In this document: in pieces, positions 41,790 through 51,640 of the stretch
Position numbering within the stretch: the first letter of the stretch is position 1
Layout: each line of letters opens with the position of its first letter
Origin: JACTOJ01 sp032335695
Lineage (GTDB): Bacteria > Bacillota > Clostridia > Clostridiales > Clostridiaceae
DNA: 64,000 nucleotides
Reading direction: 5' to 3'
Assembly (NCBI RefSeq): GCF_032335695.1
Contig: NZ_JACTOJ010000005.1
Span: forward strand, 124,001-188,000
Notes under the pieces: generated by a model
Database searches by the model: none
What the model was told of the DNA's origin: nothing
The model's input: the letters and a program-made list of their open reading frames with translations, nothing else
Position numbers and translations under genes: made by a program

Positions 41790-44051
41790 TTAATTTTTAA
41801 ATTCATTATCATTGTAATCTAAATGATCTACTAGAACTTGCCTTGGTTTACTACCATCTCTTCCTGAAATTATACCTTTTGCCTCTAGCTGTTCAATTAT
41901 TCTAGCAGCTCTGTTATATCCTACCCTTAGCCTTCTTTGTAACAAAGAGGTAGATGCTTGTCCACTTTCTACTACAATTCTAATGGATTCTTCAAGTAAT
42001 TCATCACTCTCGCCGTCATCTGATTGATCTGAATTTATATGATTTAAAATTTCTTCCTTATATTCTGTGTTTTCTTCTTTCTTCTGATCTTTTACGAAAT
42101 TAACAACTCTTTCTACCTCATCCTCAGAAATAAATGCACCTTGTATTCTTATAGGTTTAGACTCCCCAACAGGGTAAAATAGCATGTCTCCTCTTCCTAG
42201 AAGTTTTTCTGCTCCTGATGAATCTAGTATTGTTCTTGAATCTATTTGGCTAGAAACCGCAAAAGAAATTCTTGAAGGTATATTAGCTTTTATTACTCCT
42301 GTTATAACGTCTACTGAAGGTCTTTGAGTAGCAATAACTAGATGCATGCCTGCCGCTCTTGCCATCTGAGCTAGCCTTCCTATATAATCTTCAATATCTC
42401 CAGGGCACACCATCATTAAATCTGCTAACTCATCCACTATCATGACTATCCAAGGAAGTTTCTTTTCTACTAGCCCTTTAGAAGCAAGTTCATTGTACCC
42501 TTCTATATTCCTTACAGAATTATCAGCAAACAGCTTATATCTCCTTGTCATTTCATTAACCGCCCAATTTAAAGCTCCTGCAGCTTTTTTTGGATCAGTA
42601 ACTACTGGTATTAAAAGATGTGGTATTCCGTTATATACACTCAATTCAACAACTTTTGGATCTACCATTAAAAGTTTAACCTCTTCCGGAGGGTACTTAT
42701 ATAGTAAACTCACTATCAAAGTATTTATACATACACTCTTTCCTGATCCAGTTGCACCAGCTATAAGAAGATGTGGCATTTTGGAAAGATCTGTAACTAT
42801 ACATTTCCCGGCTATATCCTTTCCTAAAGCAAATGCAATGTTTTTATTGCAATTTTGGAATTCATCAGACTCTAAAACTTCTCTTAAATATACAGCCATA
42901 AGTTCTTTATTTGGTACTTCTATTCCAACAGCAGCCTTGCCAGGTATAGGAGCTTCTATCCTTACTCCTTTAGCAGCAAGACTCAGTGCTATATCATCAG
43001 ACAAATTTACTATTTTGCTAACTTTTACTCCCGATTTAGGCTGAAGTTCATATCTAGTTACAGATGGTCCTTTAGTTACTTGGATTACATTAGCATCCAC
43101 GCCAAAACTATTTAAGGTAGATTCTAGCTTATTAGCGCTAGCTAACAAATCTTTCTTATCATCTTTATTCATTGTAACACTCTCGTTTATATTAAGTAAT
43201 TCTATTTTAGGATATAAATATTCTTTTGGAATAGTATCTGTATCTTCCATAATCTTATCTGATAATTCCTCGTCTATAGATGTATCTGGCACATCTTTCT
43301 TTGTACGCTGATTAGATTCAGGCATTATAAGTATTTTTTTATCTTCAGGGGATTTATTTGCTGCAGGTTCATCCTCTATTTGAGTGTTCTTTAAATAATC
43401 CATGATTTTAATTTTCTTATTTATGCTTCCTATGTACTCGGTTTTTTCACCAACTGCTTTAGGGGTATCTTCTAATTTTTCTGTTACTATTTTTTTATTT
43501 GATTTTCTCTTTTCCATTTTCTGCTGCAGCTTATCTTTGTTACTATTTATTATGTCTGCTAATGACAAATTAAATATAATAACACTTATTATTAAGTAAG
43601 CTGAACTAAATACTATTAAGCAGCCTACGCTTCCAAGTATAGAATACAAAGGTACGTCTACTATATATCCTATTATTCCTCCATATGGTATTCCATTATA
43701 ACTTATTATTTTGCCGACTCCAGACGAGAAAGATCCATTATAAAAGTAATCCATTTGAGATAATTGTAATGTAAACATAGTATTAAGAACAAAAGCTAGT
43801 ATAGCATAAAATTTCTTATTAAAAGAAAGTTTCCCTCTTGAAGCAATTAAGCTTAACCCTATGAATATTATAAATATAGGAAATATAAATGCGCCAAGCC
43901 CAGCTACTGTTATCATAAATTTCTTAATAAAGGCCCCTGCCATCCCAGCTTTGTTAGTTATAAGACTAAAGATATCCAATATTCCTAAAGCTATTAGTAG
44001 AATACCATATATATCATAATTTAGTGCATTAGTTTTTTTCTTTCTAGACAA
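41790..44051 (-). CDS. ftsK: DNA translocase FtsK/SpoIIIE
   Basis: About 753 residues: N-terminal four-helix membrane part (roughly residues 15-170), low-complexity linker, RecA-like motor (P-loop AGATGSGKSVCINTL, Walker B VMIVDELADLMM) and C-terminal gamma winged helix (STSLLQRRLRVGYNRAARI). Moves chromosomes through division or sporulation septa. Start chosen: TTG at 44051 behind GAGGTGG; GTG at 44060 falls in that site. Confidence 0.92.
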   Translation of the reverse strand: MSRKKKTNALNYDIYGILLIALGILDIFSLITNKAGMAGAFIKKFMITVAGLGAFIFPIFIIFIGLSLIASRGKLSFNKKFYAILAFVLNTMFTLQLSQMDYFYNGSFSSGVGKIISYNGIPYGGIIGYIVDVPLYSILGSVGCLIVFSSAYLIISVIIFNLSLADIINSNKDKLQQKMEKRKSNKKIVTEKLEDTPKAVGEKTEYIGSINKKIKIMDYLKNTQIEDEPAANKSPEDKKILIMPESNQRTKKDVPDTSIDEELSDKIMEDTDTIPKEYLYPKIELLNINESVTMNKDDKKDLLASANKLESTLNSFGVDANVIQVTKGPSVTRYELQPKSGVKVSKIVNLSDDIALSLAAKGVRIEAPIPGKAAVGIEVPNKELMAVYLREVLESDEFQNCNKNIAFALGKDIAGKCIVTDLSKMPHLLIAGATGSGKSVCINTLIVSLLYKYPPEEVKLLMVDPKVVELSVYNGIPHLLIPVVTDPKKAAGALNWAVNEMTRRYKLFADNSVRNIEGYNELASKGLVEKKLPWIVMIVDELADLMMVCPGDIEDYIGRLAQMARAAGMHLVIATQRPSVDVITGVIKANIPSRISFAVSSQIDSRTILDSSGAEKLLGRGDMLFYPVGESKPIRIQGAFISEDEVERVVNFVKDQKKEENTEYKEEILNHINSDQSDDGESDELLEESIRIVVESGQASTSLLQRRLRVGYNRAARIIEQLEAKGIISGRDGSKPRQVLVDHLDYNDNEFKN

Positions 44052-44112
44052 TAGTACCACCTCAAAAATTTTATTCTACACTCAATGTTGTATATCCTGC
44101 AAATTAAAAAAC

Positions 44113-44138
44113 ATAACCACAGGGTATCCTATGGTTAT
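44113..44138 (-). terminator. Hairpin terminator at the end of tepA
   Basis: ATAACCACAGG (44113-44123), loop GTAT, CCTATGGTTAT (44128-44138). Reading minus it is followed by GTTTTTT; overlaps the tepA stop. Confidence 0.8.
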
Positions 44139-44818
44139 TTATTTTTTTCATTAATTAGTTCCTCTAATTTTGCTAAAGCCTCTTTAATTCCACCTACTTC
44201 ATTTATTATACCATATTCTACTGCTTGTTTTCCTATAAGTATTGTACCCATATCATTTAACAATTCATCCGTTTGTAGCATTAGCTTTTCCAATCTCTCT
44301 CTTTCTATTTTGGATGTTCTTGTAACAAATTCTATTATCCTCTTCTGCATCTTATTAAAGTATTCAAAAGTTTGAGGTACACCTATAACAAGACCATTTA
44401 ATCTTATCGGGTGTACAATCATAGTAGCTGAAGGTGAAATAAACGAATAACTAGCAGCTGTAGCAAGTGGTACTCCTATTGAATGTCCTCCTCCAATTAC
44501 CAATGACACAGTAGGTTTGCTAAGACTAGTTATCATTTCTGCTATAGCAAGTCCTGCCTCTATGTCTCCCCCTATAGTATTAAGTACTATCAATATTCCT
44601 TCTATTTTTTGATTTCTTTCCATGGATATAAGTTCAGGGATTACATGCTCATATTTGGTAGTCTTAGTTTGAGGTGAAAGCATCATGTGTCCTTCTATTT
44701 GTCCAATAATAGTTAATATATGAACTTTATCATCATCATTAGATAAATCCAAACTTCCTAATTCTTTAAGATTTTCTACTCTGTCAACTTCTTCTTCATT
44801 CATTTCTTTATCTGTCAA
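44135..44818 (-). CDS. tepA: ClpP-class peptidase, TepA type
   Basis: 227-residue ClpP/SDH-fold protein like B. subtilis TepA (translocation-enhancing protein). Visible are LNTIGGDIEAGLAIAEMI, GGGHSIGVPLATAAS (catalytic Ser region), and MIVHPIRLNGL (His). TTG at 44818 behind GGAGGG is the likely start; the longer ORF from 44836 covers the ribosome site. It precedes ftsK as in Bacillus. Confidence 0.88.
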   Translation of the reverse strand: MTDKEMNEEEVDRVENLKELGSLDLSNDDDKVHILTIIGQIEGHMMLSPQTKTTKYEHVIPELISMERNQKIEGILIVLNTIGGDIEAGLAIAEMITSLSKPTVSLVIGGGHSIGVPLATAASYSFISPSATMIVHPIRLNGLVIGVPQTFEYFNKMQKRIIEFVTRTSKIERERLEKLMLQTDELLNDMGTILIGKQAVEYGIINEVGGIKEALAKLEELINEKNK

Positions 44819-44917
44819 ATTAATCCCTCCAGGCAAATTGGTATTTGTTTTGAAAAACTAAAATACTATATTATTATTTGCACTGGGAATTTTAATATTC
44901 GCATATAAGAAAATTAA

Positions 44918-46132
44918 TTAAGAGTATTTACTAATGTATAATTTAAATTCATCATGCAAAGCCATAATAGCCTTTTTAGTATCTTCACCTTTTATCAGGC
45001 ACCATATTGTCATATGAGAATCAGAAGTTTGAAGGACTTCTATATTTTCAAGTCTCAGCCTTCTTAATACCTTTGCCATAATTCCAGGAACGCCTTTCAT
45101 TCCTGAACCTACTATAGATATCTTATCACAATACTCTTGAAAATTATATTTAATATTCATTGAATTTAATAAGGAATGTGCCAATTGTGCATCTTCTTCA
45201 TCTACAGTAAATATCTTTTTATCAGGAAATACATTTATAAGATCTATACTTAAGCCGTTTTTACCAAGTACATCTAAAATTGTATCATAGGAATCTGTAT
45301 TTTCGTTTTCTTCTGATGAAATATTAATTTGAAGTCTATTACTCATATGAGTAATTCCGGTTATAGCATTATTTTTTAACATATTAAACTCACTAGATAT
45401 TAATGTACCTTCAGAATTATTAAGGGTGTTCTTGATTACTAATTTTGTATTATATCTCATGGCGACCTCTACAGCCTTAGGATGTATTACCTTTGCTCCT
45501 TGATCAGCCAACTGAAACACCTCATTATAACTAATCTCATGAATAAGAGATGCGTTGCTTACTATTCTTGGATCAGCAGTCATAATTCCATCTACATCTG
45601 TATATATTTCTACTTTATCAGCTCTTAAGACGCCTCCTAATATAGCTGCTGAGACATCGCTGCCACCTCTGCCAAGCGTTGTAAAATAACCCGATTTACT
45701 GATTCCTTGAAAACCAGTAACTATTGGAATTATGGACTGTTTTAGCATATCCGTAATTTTTTCAGCATCAGCATTCAAAATATTTGCATCACCAAAACCT
45801 TCATCTGTTATTATTCCTGCTTGTCCTCCAGTCATGGGCATGGATTTATATCCATAATCATTTAACTCGCTAGATAATACTACTGAACTTATTATTTCAC
45901 CACAGCACATAAGCATGTCCGAGCCTTGTTTATTAGACTGCCTATATGTTTCACTTACTAATGAAAGTAATGTATCAGTAGCATAGGGATCATCAAGCCT
46001 TCCCATAGCAGAAACCACGACAATAGGCATAAATCCTGATTTGATAGCGTAGATTATTTTATCAATAACCTTTTTTCGTCTGTCTTTTGTCGATACAGAA
46101 GTTCCACCAAATTTCTGTATAATAATATTCAA
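44918..46132 (-). CDS. dapG: Aspartate kinase (DapG-like)
   Basis: 404 residues. First step of the aspartate family route to lysine/DAP/threonine. N-terminal kinase (IIIQKFGGTSVS, GRGGSDVSAAILGG, VDGIMTADPRIV) and C-terminal ACT pair (about 265-400). Location with ymxH and tepA resembles the B. subtilis dapG locus, but asd, dapA and dpaAB are absent. TTG start at 46132 with AGGAGG upstream. Confidence 0.9.
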   Translation of the reverse strand: MNIIIQKFGGTSVSTKDRRKKVIDKIIYAIKSGFMPIVVVSAMGRLDDPYATDTLLSLVSETYRQSNKQGSDMLMCCGEIISSVVLSSELNDYGYKSMPMTGGQAGIITDEGFGDANILNADAEKITDMLKQSIIPIVTGFQGISKSGYFTTLGRGGSDVSAAILGGVLRADKVEIYTDVDGIMTADPRIVSNASLIHEISYNEVFQLADQGAKVIHPKAVEVAMRYNTKLVIKNTLNNSEGTLISSEFNMLKNNAITGITHMSNRLQINISSEENENTDSYDTILDVLGKNGLSIDLINVFPDKKIFTVDEEDAQLAHSLLNSMNIKYNFQEYCDKISIVGSGMKGVPGIMAKVLRRLRLENIEVLQTSDSHMTIWCLIKGEDTKKAIMALHDEFKLYISKYS

Positions 46133-46151
46133 CTATTATTCCTCCTAAAAA

Positions 46152-46427
46152 TTATAGTCGAGATTTTTTCATTAACTCTTCATCAGCGTCAATAATTATT
46201 GTTCTCAGTCCTATCTTTTTTACGCATTCCCAAGGAACCTCAAAAAATTCATTGTTACCAAAAAATCCAAATTTTGATTGATTTTTATTCAATATAATAA
46301 GCTTTAAATTACCACTTTCATCGATAATTAAATCATTATTAGCTAGATAATTATATTTTTCACCGTCATTAACATTGATAATTTCATATTTTTCCATATC
46401 ACTATATAATTTAAGGTTATCACTCAT
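46152..46427 (-). CDS. YlmC/YmxH family sporulation protein
   Basis: 91-residue PRC-barrel-type protein: EIINVNDGEKYNYLAN, DLIIDESGNLKLIIL, and the terminal VPWECVKKIGLRTIIID are family features. In Bacillus ymxH lies in this same neighbourhood. Function is not known; linked to sporulation only by name and context. Start ATG after GGAGG. Confidence 0.85.
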   Translation of the reverse strand: MSDNLKLYSDMEKYEIINVNDGEKYNYLANNDLIIDESGNLKLIILNKNQSKFGFFGNNEFFEVPWECVKKIGLRTIIIDADEELMKKSRL

Positions 46428-46598
46428 ACCATTACCTCCCTTATAGTATACATTAATATGATAAAATATGTTCCCATATTACATATACAAATTAAATGTT
46501 TATTAACTCTAATATAAAGCTGTTTTTAAACAAGATTGTATACGATATGCTTAATGCAAAAAATTCTATATTTTATGTAGTTTATTTATACAAATAAA

Positions 46599-46657
46599 AA
46601 TAGCTAAAAAGTTTATGAAGTTTATAAATGGATAATCTCATAAATTTTTTAACTATT
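46599..46657 (-). terminator. Hairpin terminator upstream of the ymxH side, after M16
   Basis: AATAGCTAAAAAGTTTATGA (46599-46618) pairs with TCATAAATTTTTTAACTATT (46638-46657), one G-U, one mismatch. Minus-strand reading ends TTTTTATTTG past the M16 peptidase gene. Confidence 0.65.
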
Positions 46658-46672
46658 ACTTTTTGATAAATA

Positions 46673-47971
46673 CTATATTGTTTTTAAATTAATTGGCTTA
46701 TAAGCAGTGGTGCTCTGTAAAACTAATTCTTTAAGTTCAGGCAAATCAGCTTTACTTCCCACAAATGCACAATTTAATATTCCCAATCTAAATGTTTTAT
46801 CCATTACAATCTTTAAGCTTTGTAAATCGATTTTATCAATCTTTGCTATTATGTCTTGTGGAGTATTAATTTTATTGTGAAATAATAGCGATTTTCCATT
46901 GCTAAACATTCTGCTGCTGGTACTCTCAAGAGCAAGAATATAATTTCCTTTCATCTGCTCTTTAAATATTGAAAGCTTATCCTCTGATACTTCTAACAAT
47001 GTGAAATCGTTGATTTCTGATTTAATAAGCTTGAGAGCTTCTAATGCATAGGCAGGACTTAATGCAACATATATATTAACAAGCCCAGTGTTATTATAAG
47101 AAGATAAGTAAGAATATATAGAATAGCATAAGCCTTTATCTTCGCGTATCTTTTGAAATAATATAGAGGATGCACCTCCTCCTAATATATTATTAAGTAA
47201 TTGCAATGAATAAACTTCATCATTTCCTAAAGCAATGCCTTTTAATCCTAAATTTATATGAAGCTGTTCAATATTTTTAACTCTGCATTCAGCACCAACC
47301 TGAATTTCTGGTGAAGAATATTTAGTAATTTTTTTATTTTCGCTATGCCAATTTCCAAAGTATTTCTCTACTAACTTTTCCACTTCACTTGCCTTTACAT
47401 TTCCGCAAATAGATATTACAGAGTTTTCTGGAATATAATATTGGTTTACATAATTTTTTATATGTTCTCTCGTTATGCTATTTACTGTAGTAAGCGTTCC
47501 CAATATAGGCATTGAGATAGAATCTTTTCCCCAAGAAGCCCTACATTGCAAATCAGAAAGCAAATCTTCCGGATTGTCTTCATTCATATTTATTTCTTCT
47601 AATACTACAGCTTTTTCTTTTTCCATATCACTATCAGTAAATTTACTATTGAACAACATATCAGATAAAACATCTAATGTTAATTCAAAATGAGTATCCA
47701 ATACTTTTATAAAAAAACAAGTAGCTTCTTTTCCTGTAAATGCATTTATTTGTCCCCCAACTTCTTCTATCTCTTTAACTATATCTTTCGCACTTCGCCT
47801 GTTAGTTCCCTTGAATAACATATGTTCTATAAAATGTGATATACCGTTATTGTGTATATTTTCATTTCTAGAACCATTTTCTACCCATACTCCTACACTG
47901 ACTGAATTCACATAATTTATTTCTTCCAAAACAACTTTTAAACCATTCGAAAGCTTTATAATACTATACAT
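46673..47971 (-). CDS. M16 family zinc peptidase (YmxG/pitrilysin-like)
   Basis: 432 residues; inverted zinc motif HFIEH at 46-50 with the third Glu downstream (about E126), as in processing peptidases. The second, inactive M16 domain is the C-terminal half. The B. subtilis counterpart (YmxG/MlpA) is adjacent to pnp. Substrate unknown. ATG behind GAAGGTG. Confidence 0.93.
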   Translation of the reverse strand: MYSIIKLSNGLKVVLEEINYVNSVSVGVWVENGSRNENIHNNGISHFIEHMLFKGTNRRSAKDIVKEIEEVGGQINAFTGKEATCFFIKVLDTHFELTLDVLSDMLFNSKFTDSDMEKEKAVVLEEINMNEDNPEDLLSDLQCRASWGKDSISMPILGTLTTVNSITREHIKNYVNQYYIPENSVISICGNVKASEVEKLVEKYFGNWHSENKKITKYSSPEIQVGAECRVKNIEQLHINLGLKGIALGNDEVYSLQLLNNILGGGASSILFQKIREDKGLCYSIYSYLSSYNNTGLVNIYVALSPAYALEALKLIKSEINDFTLLEVSEDKLSIFKEQMKGNYILALESTSSRMFSNGKSLLFHNKINTPQDIIAKIDKIDLQSLKIVMDKTFRLGILNCAFVGSKADLPELKELVLQSTTAYKPINLKTI

Positions 47972-48084
47972 ATTTCACCTTCCTTAAACAAATAGAATTA
48001 GATGTCACAAATAATAATTTACCTATTAATTTAAACCTTATACAAAAATAATTAAACTTATGCCATTTTATAGATAAAAAAATA

Positions 48085-48102
48085 AAAAGGCATAATGCCC
48101 TT
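48085..48102 (-). terminator. Weak hairpin terminator of pnp
   Basis: AAAAAGGCATAATGCCCTT on the plus strand; a short stem with a bulge, leading into a T-rich stretch on the minus strand. Confidence 0.55.
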
Positions 48103-48112
48103 CTATTTAATG

Positions 48113-50227
48113 TTACTTGTTATCTTTTTCGTTTTCCTTTTCGGTATCTTTTATTGCATCTTTTCTTGATAAGTTGATTCTTCCTTGGTTATCGATATCT
48201 GTAACTTTAACTAATATTTCATCTCCAACGGAAACAATATCTTCTACTTTGTTCACTCTAGCTATATCTAACTTAGATATATGCACAAGACCTTCTTTTC
48301 CTGGTAATATCTCTACAAATGCACCGAATGTGGTAATCTTAGTTACTTTTCCTAAATAAACCTCTCCAGCCTGAATCTCTTTAGTAAGATTTTCAATAAT
48401 CTGGATTGCTTTTTTAGCTCCTACAGCGTCTTCTGACATAACAAATACTTTTCCATCTTCTTTGATGTCTATTTTTACACCAGTTTCTGCTATAATTTTG
48501 TTAATAGTCTTACCACCTGCTCCAATTACATCTCTAATTTTTTCTGGATCAATATTCATTGTATATGTTCTAGGTGCATATGGTGATAAATCATTTTTAG
48601 GAGCTGGAATACATGCTTTAATCTTTTCTAATATAAATAATCTAGCATCCCTAGCTCGATTTATAGTATTTCTTATGCATTCGTTTGATAATCCTTTTAT
48701 TTTGGTATCTACCTGTATGGATGTTATTCCAACTTCAGTGCCTGCAACCTTAAAATCCATATCTCCAAAGAAATCCTCTATACCTTGTATATCCGTTAAA
48801 ATTTCTTCTTCTATTAAATCTTCACTAGTTACTAATCCCATTGCAATTCCAGCTGCAGGTCTCTTTATAGGCACTCCTGCATCCAAAAGAGCTAATGTAC
48901 TTCCGCAAACACTTGCTTGTGAAGTTGATCCATTTGAGCTTAAAACTTCTGATACCAATCTTATAGTGTATGGGAATTCTTCTTCAGATGGTATTAAAGG
49001 CTCTAATGCTCTTTCAGCCAAAGCACCGTGACCAATCTCTCTTCTTCCTGGTCCTCTTAAAGGTTTAACCTCTCCTACACTGTATGATGGAAAATTATAA
49101 TGGTGCATGTATCTTTTAGATACTTCTTCACCTAGTCCATCTAATATCTGAACATCTCCCAGTGCTCCTAAAGTAGCTACTGTCATTACCTGAGTTAATC
49201 CTCTGGTAAACAGTCCAGTTCCATGTGTTCTTGGAAGTATTGATACCTCACAGCTTATTGGTCTTATTTGATCAAATCTTCTTTCATCAGGACGTCTCTT
49301 ATCTCTTAAAATCATATTTCTTACAATTTCTTTTTGCATTCTATAAATCACATCTGCAATATCCGCTAGATTATCAGAATACTTTTCAGCAAAAGCTTCA
49401 CTGATTTTTTTCTTTACTGAATCCATTGCTTCATTTCTTTTGTCTTTGTCAGCTATGTACATTGCTTCCTTTACCATATCGAAAGCGAATTCTCTTATTT
49501 CTTTTTCGATGTCTTCACTTACATGATAAACCTCAAAATCAGCTTTAGGTTTTCCTGCTTCTGCCATAATTTTCTTCTGGAATTCAACAATTTTTTTACA
49601 CTCATTAAACCCAAATATTATAGCATCATACATTACATCTTCAGGAATTTCATCACCACCAGCTTCTATCATCATTACTCTCTCTTCAGTGGCACATACT
49701 GTAAGCGCTAATTTACTTTGTTCTCTTTCTTTTGAAGTAGGGTTTATTACAAAATTTCCATCAATAAGTCCTACTGATACGGCAGCTACTGGAGTTGTAA
49801 ATGGAATACTAGAAATGCTTAATGCTATAGAAGCAGCATTAATAGCTAGAATATCTGGTAGGTTATCAGCTTCTACAGATAAAACTGTACAAACAATTTG
49901 AACATCATTTCTATATCCTTTAGGGAATAATGGCCTTAAAGGTCTATCTATAGCTCTTCCATTAAGAATAGCTTTTTCTGAAGGCTTTCCTTCTCTCTTG
50001 ATAAATCCTCCTGGTATTTTTCCCACTGCATACAGTCTTTCTTCGTATTCAACACTTAACGGGAAAAAATCAATACCTTCCCTAGGTTGTTCAGATGCAT
50101 TAACATTTGCTAATACAACTGTATCACCATAGCTTACAAAAATAGCACAATTTGATAGCTTACCTATCTTTCCATATTCAACCTTTAGCTTTCTTCCAGC
50201 AACTTCTGTTTCAAATATATAGCTCAT
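48113..50227 (-). CDS. pnp: Polynucleotide phosphorylase
   Basis: 704-residue phosphorolytic 3'-5' exoribonuclease. Two RNase PH domains (VLANVNASEQPREGIDFFP; SNGSTSQASVCG), KH (about 555-610; RDVIGAGGKTINKII) and S1 (about 620-690; GKVTKITTFGAFVEI). The acidic C-tail is short. Works with RNase Y and Rny-type decay enzymes; rny and pnp are both in this window. Confidence 0.97.
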   Translation of the reverse strand: MSYIFETEVAGRKLKVEYGKIGKLSNCAIFVSYGDTVVLANVNASEQPREGIDFFPLSVEYEERLYAVGKIPGGFIKREGKPSEKAILNGRAIDRPLRPLFPKGYRNDVQIVCTVLSVEADNLPDILAINAASIALSISSIPFTTPVAAVSVGLIDGNFVINPTSKEREQSKLALTVCATEERVMMIEAGGDEIPEDVMYDAIIFGFNECKKIVEFQKKIMAEAGKPKADFEVYHVSEDIEKEIREFAFDMVKEAMYIADKDKRNEAMDSVKKKISEAFAEKYSDNLADIADVIYRMQKEIVRNMILRDKRRPDERRFDQIRPISCEVSILPRTHGTGLFTRGLTQVMTVATLGALGDVQILDGLGEEVSKRYMHHYNFPSYSVGEVKPLRGPGRREIGHGALAERALEPLIPSEEEFPYTIRLVSEVLSSNGSTSQASVCGSTLALLDAGVPIKRPAAGIAMGLVTSEDLIEEEILTDIQGIEDFFGDMDFKVAGTEVGITSIQVDTKIKGLSNECIRNTINRARDARLFILEKIKACIPAPKNDLSPYAPRTYTMNIDPEKIRDVIGAGGKTINKIIAETGVKIDIKEDGKVFVMSEDAVGAKKAIQIIENLTKEIQAGEVYLGKVTKITTFGAFVEILPGKEGLVHISKLDIARVNKVEDIVSVGDEILVKVTDIDNQGRINLSRKDAIKDTEKENEKDNK

Positions 50228-50295
50228 AAATATACCTCCCCTCGAGCATTTATATTATTTACAAAAATATTCTAATTATTAATTTTTTAAAATAA

Positions 50296-50316
50296 TAGAG
50301 CGGTTTAACCGCTCTA
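50296..50316 (-). terminator. Hairpin after rpsO
   Basis: TAGAGCGG / CCGCTCTA with a small AT loop, immediately after the rpsO stop. Minus-strand downstream is ATTATTTTAA. Confidence 0.7.
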
Positions 50317-50317
50317 G

Positions 50318-50581
50318 CTATTTTCTTAAACCTAATTTTGCAAGTATATCACGATATCTTTCAATATCCTGTGACATTAAATAATTTAAAAGTCCTCTTC
50401 TCTGACCAACCATCATAAAAAGACCTCTTCTTGAGTGATGATCTTTCTTATGAACCTTTAAATGCTCATTTAAGTGATTGATTCTTTCAGTAAGTAAAGC
50501 TATCTGTACTTCTGGTGAACCAGTATCTCCTTCATGTCTTGCATAAGTACTTATAATTTCATTTTTTCTTGCCTTATCCAT
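50318..50581 (-). CDS. rpsO: 30S ribosomal protein S15
   Basis: 87 residues; binds 16S rRNA helix 22. Contains RHEGDTGSPEVQIALLTERI, HKKDHHSRRGLFMMVGQRRGLLNYL, all strongly conserved. ATG at 50581 preceded by GGAGGTGTT; the ORF from 50596 overruns that site. Precedes pnp as usual. Confidence 0.97.
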   Translation of the reverse strand: MDKARKNEIISTYARHEGDTGSPEVQIALLTERINHLNEHLKVHKKDHHSRRGLFMMVGQRRGLLNYLMSQDIERYRDILAKLGLRK

Positions 50582-50585
50582 TAAT

Positions 50586-50655
50586 AACACCTCCAAAAAT
50601 AATCCCCTTACTCCAAGAATATAGTTGGCAATTCTAATTTCTTAGGGCGAGGCTC
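50586..50655 (-). promoter_or_regulatory. Possible S15 autoregulatory leader
   Basis: The 5' region holds a short stem possibility (CCTAAGA with TCTTGG) and a GGCGAGG-type sequence on the opposite strand (GCCTCGCC), reminiscent of S15-bound leaders. Weak and only suggestive. Confidence 0.25.
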
Positions 50656-50700
50656 ACAATTTAAATTATATCAAATTAATTACAAAATGTAAAATGTTTT

Positions 50701-51630
50701 TTATAGATCAACTTTGTTTTTACCTTGTACATACCCGCAGTCTTTATTCATTTGCAATATAAGCTCTTCTATACTGTCAAATTTTACTTCATCTCTAATT
50801 CTATTAATGAAAAATAATTCTATATTATCATTGTATATATTCCCATTAAAATCAAGTATAAATGTTTCTATTTTGATTGTGTTATCTGAGGACACCGTAG
50901 GATTAAATCCTATATTTGTCATTCCCTTATAAAGTGTATTATTATGTCTAACCATAGTATAATATACTCCAACTTTAGGTATTGCATAACACTTCTCCAC
51001 TAATATATTAGCAGTTGGATAGCCTATTTTTCTTCCTAGTTTTTTACCATCTATAACTTTTCCACTCAATTTGAAAGGTTCATATAAAAGTTTATTGGCG
51101 TCTTCTATCTCACCCTGTTCTAACAAAGATCTTATTCTTGAACTGCTAATCAACCCATTGCTATCATTGTGCGGGGTAATAACTGTTACAGAAAATCCAT
51201 ATTTTATAGAAAGTTCTTTTAACAAATCAACGTTCCCTGTATTTTTATATCCAAATTTATAATTAAATCCAATTATAACACCGCTCATAGAGAAATTATT
51301 TAAGAGTTTCAAAACAAATTCTTCTGGACTTAATTTCATGAGCTCAGTATTAAATTCTGCCAAGCAAGTTATATCAATACCAGCTCTATTTAATATATCT
51401 AATTTAGTATCGTTACTCATTAATAGCTTAGGTACAAAATCAGGATTAACTACTGTACGTGGATGGTTTCTAAATGTATATACCATACTATAAGCTTCAT
51501 TAGCCTTAGCAATTTCTATACAACCTTTTATAAGTTTCATATGTCCTAGGTGCAGTCCATCAAAGCTTCCTAATGCTATATAGGTTTTCTTACTTAATTT
51601 ATCATGAAAATTGCCATCAATAATTAACAT
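50701..51630 (-). CDS. ribF: Bifunctional riboflavin kinase / FAD synthetase
   Basis: 309 residues: N-terminal FAD synthetase nucleotidyl transferase (LGSFDGLHLGHMKLI; SSSRIRSLL) and C-terminal riboflavin kinase (about 180-305; GKKLGRKIGYPTANI). Converts riboflavin to FMN then FAD. Follows truB in the operon order, with AGGAG before the ATG. Confidence 0.95.
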   Translation of the reverse strand: MLIIDGNFHDKLSKKTYIALGSFDGLHLGHMKLIKGCIEIAKANEAYSMVYTFRNHPRTVVNPDFVPKLLMSNDTKLDILNRAGIDITCLAEFNTELMKLSPEEFVLKLLNNFSMSGVIIGFNYKFGYKNTGNVDLLKELSIKYGFSVTVITPHNDSNGLISSSRIRSLLEQGEIEDANKLLYEPFKLSGKVIDGKKLGRKIGYPTANILVEKCYAIPKVGVYYTMVRHNNTLYKGMTNIGFNPTVSSDNTIKIETFILDFNGNIYNDNIELFFINRIRDEVKFDSIEELILQMNKDCGYVQGKNKVDL

Positions 51631-51640
51631 ATTGCTACTC

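Noticed and set aside
48462..49031. Long plus-strand ORFs inside pnp, ftsK, infB and others
   Set aside because: Antisense shadows of highly conserved genes; hydrophobic composition and no start signals.
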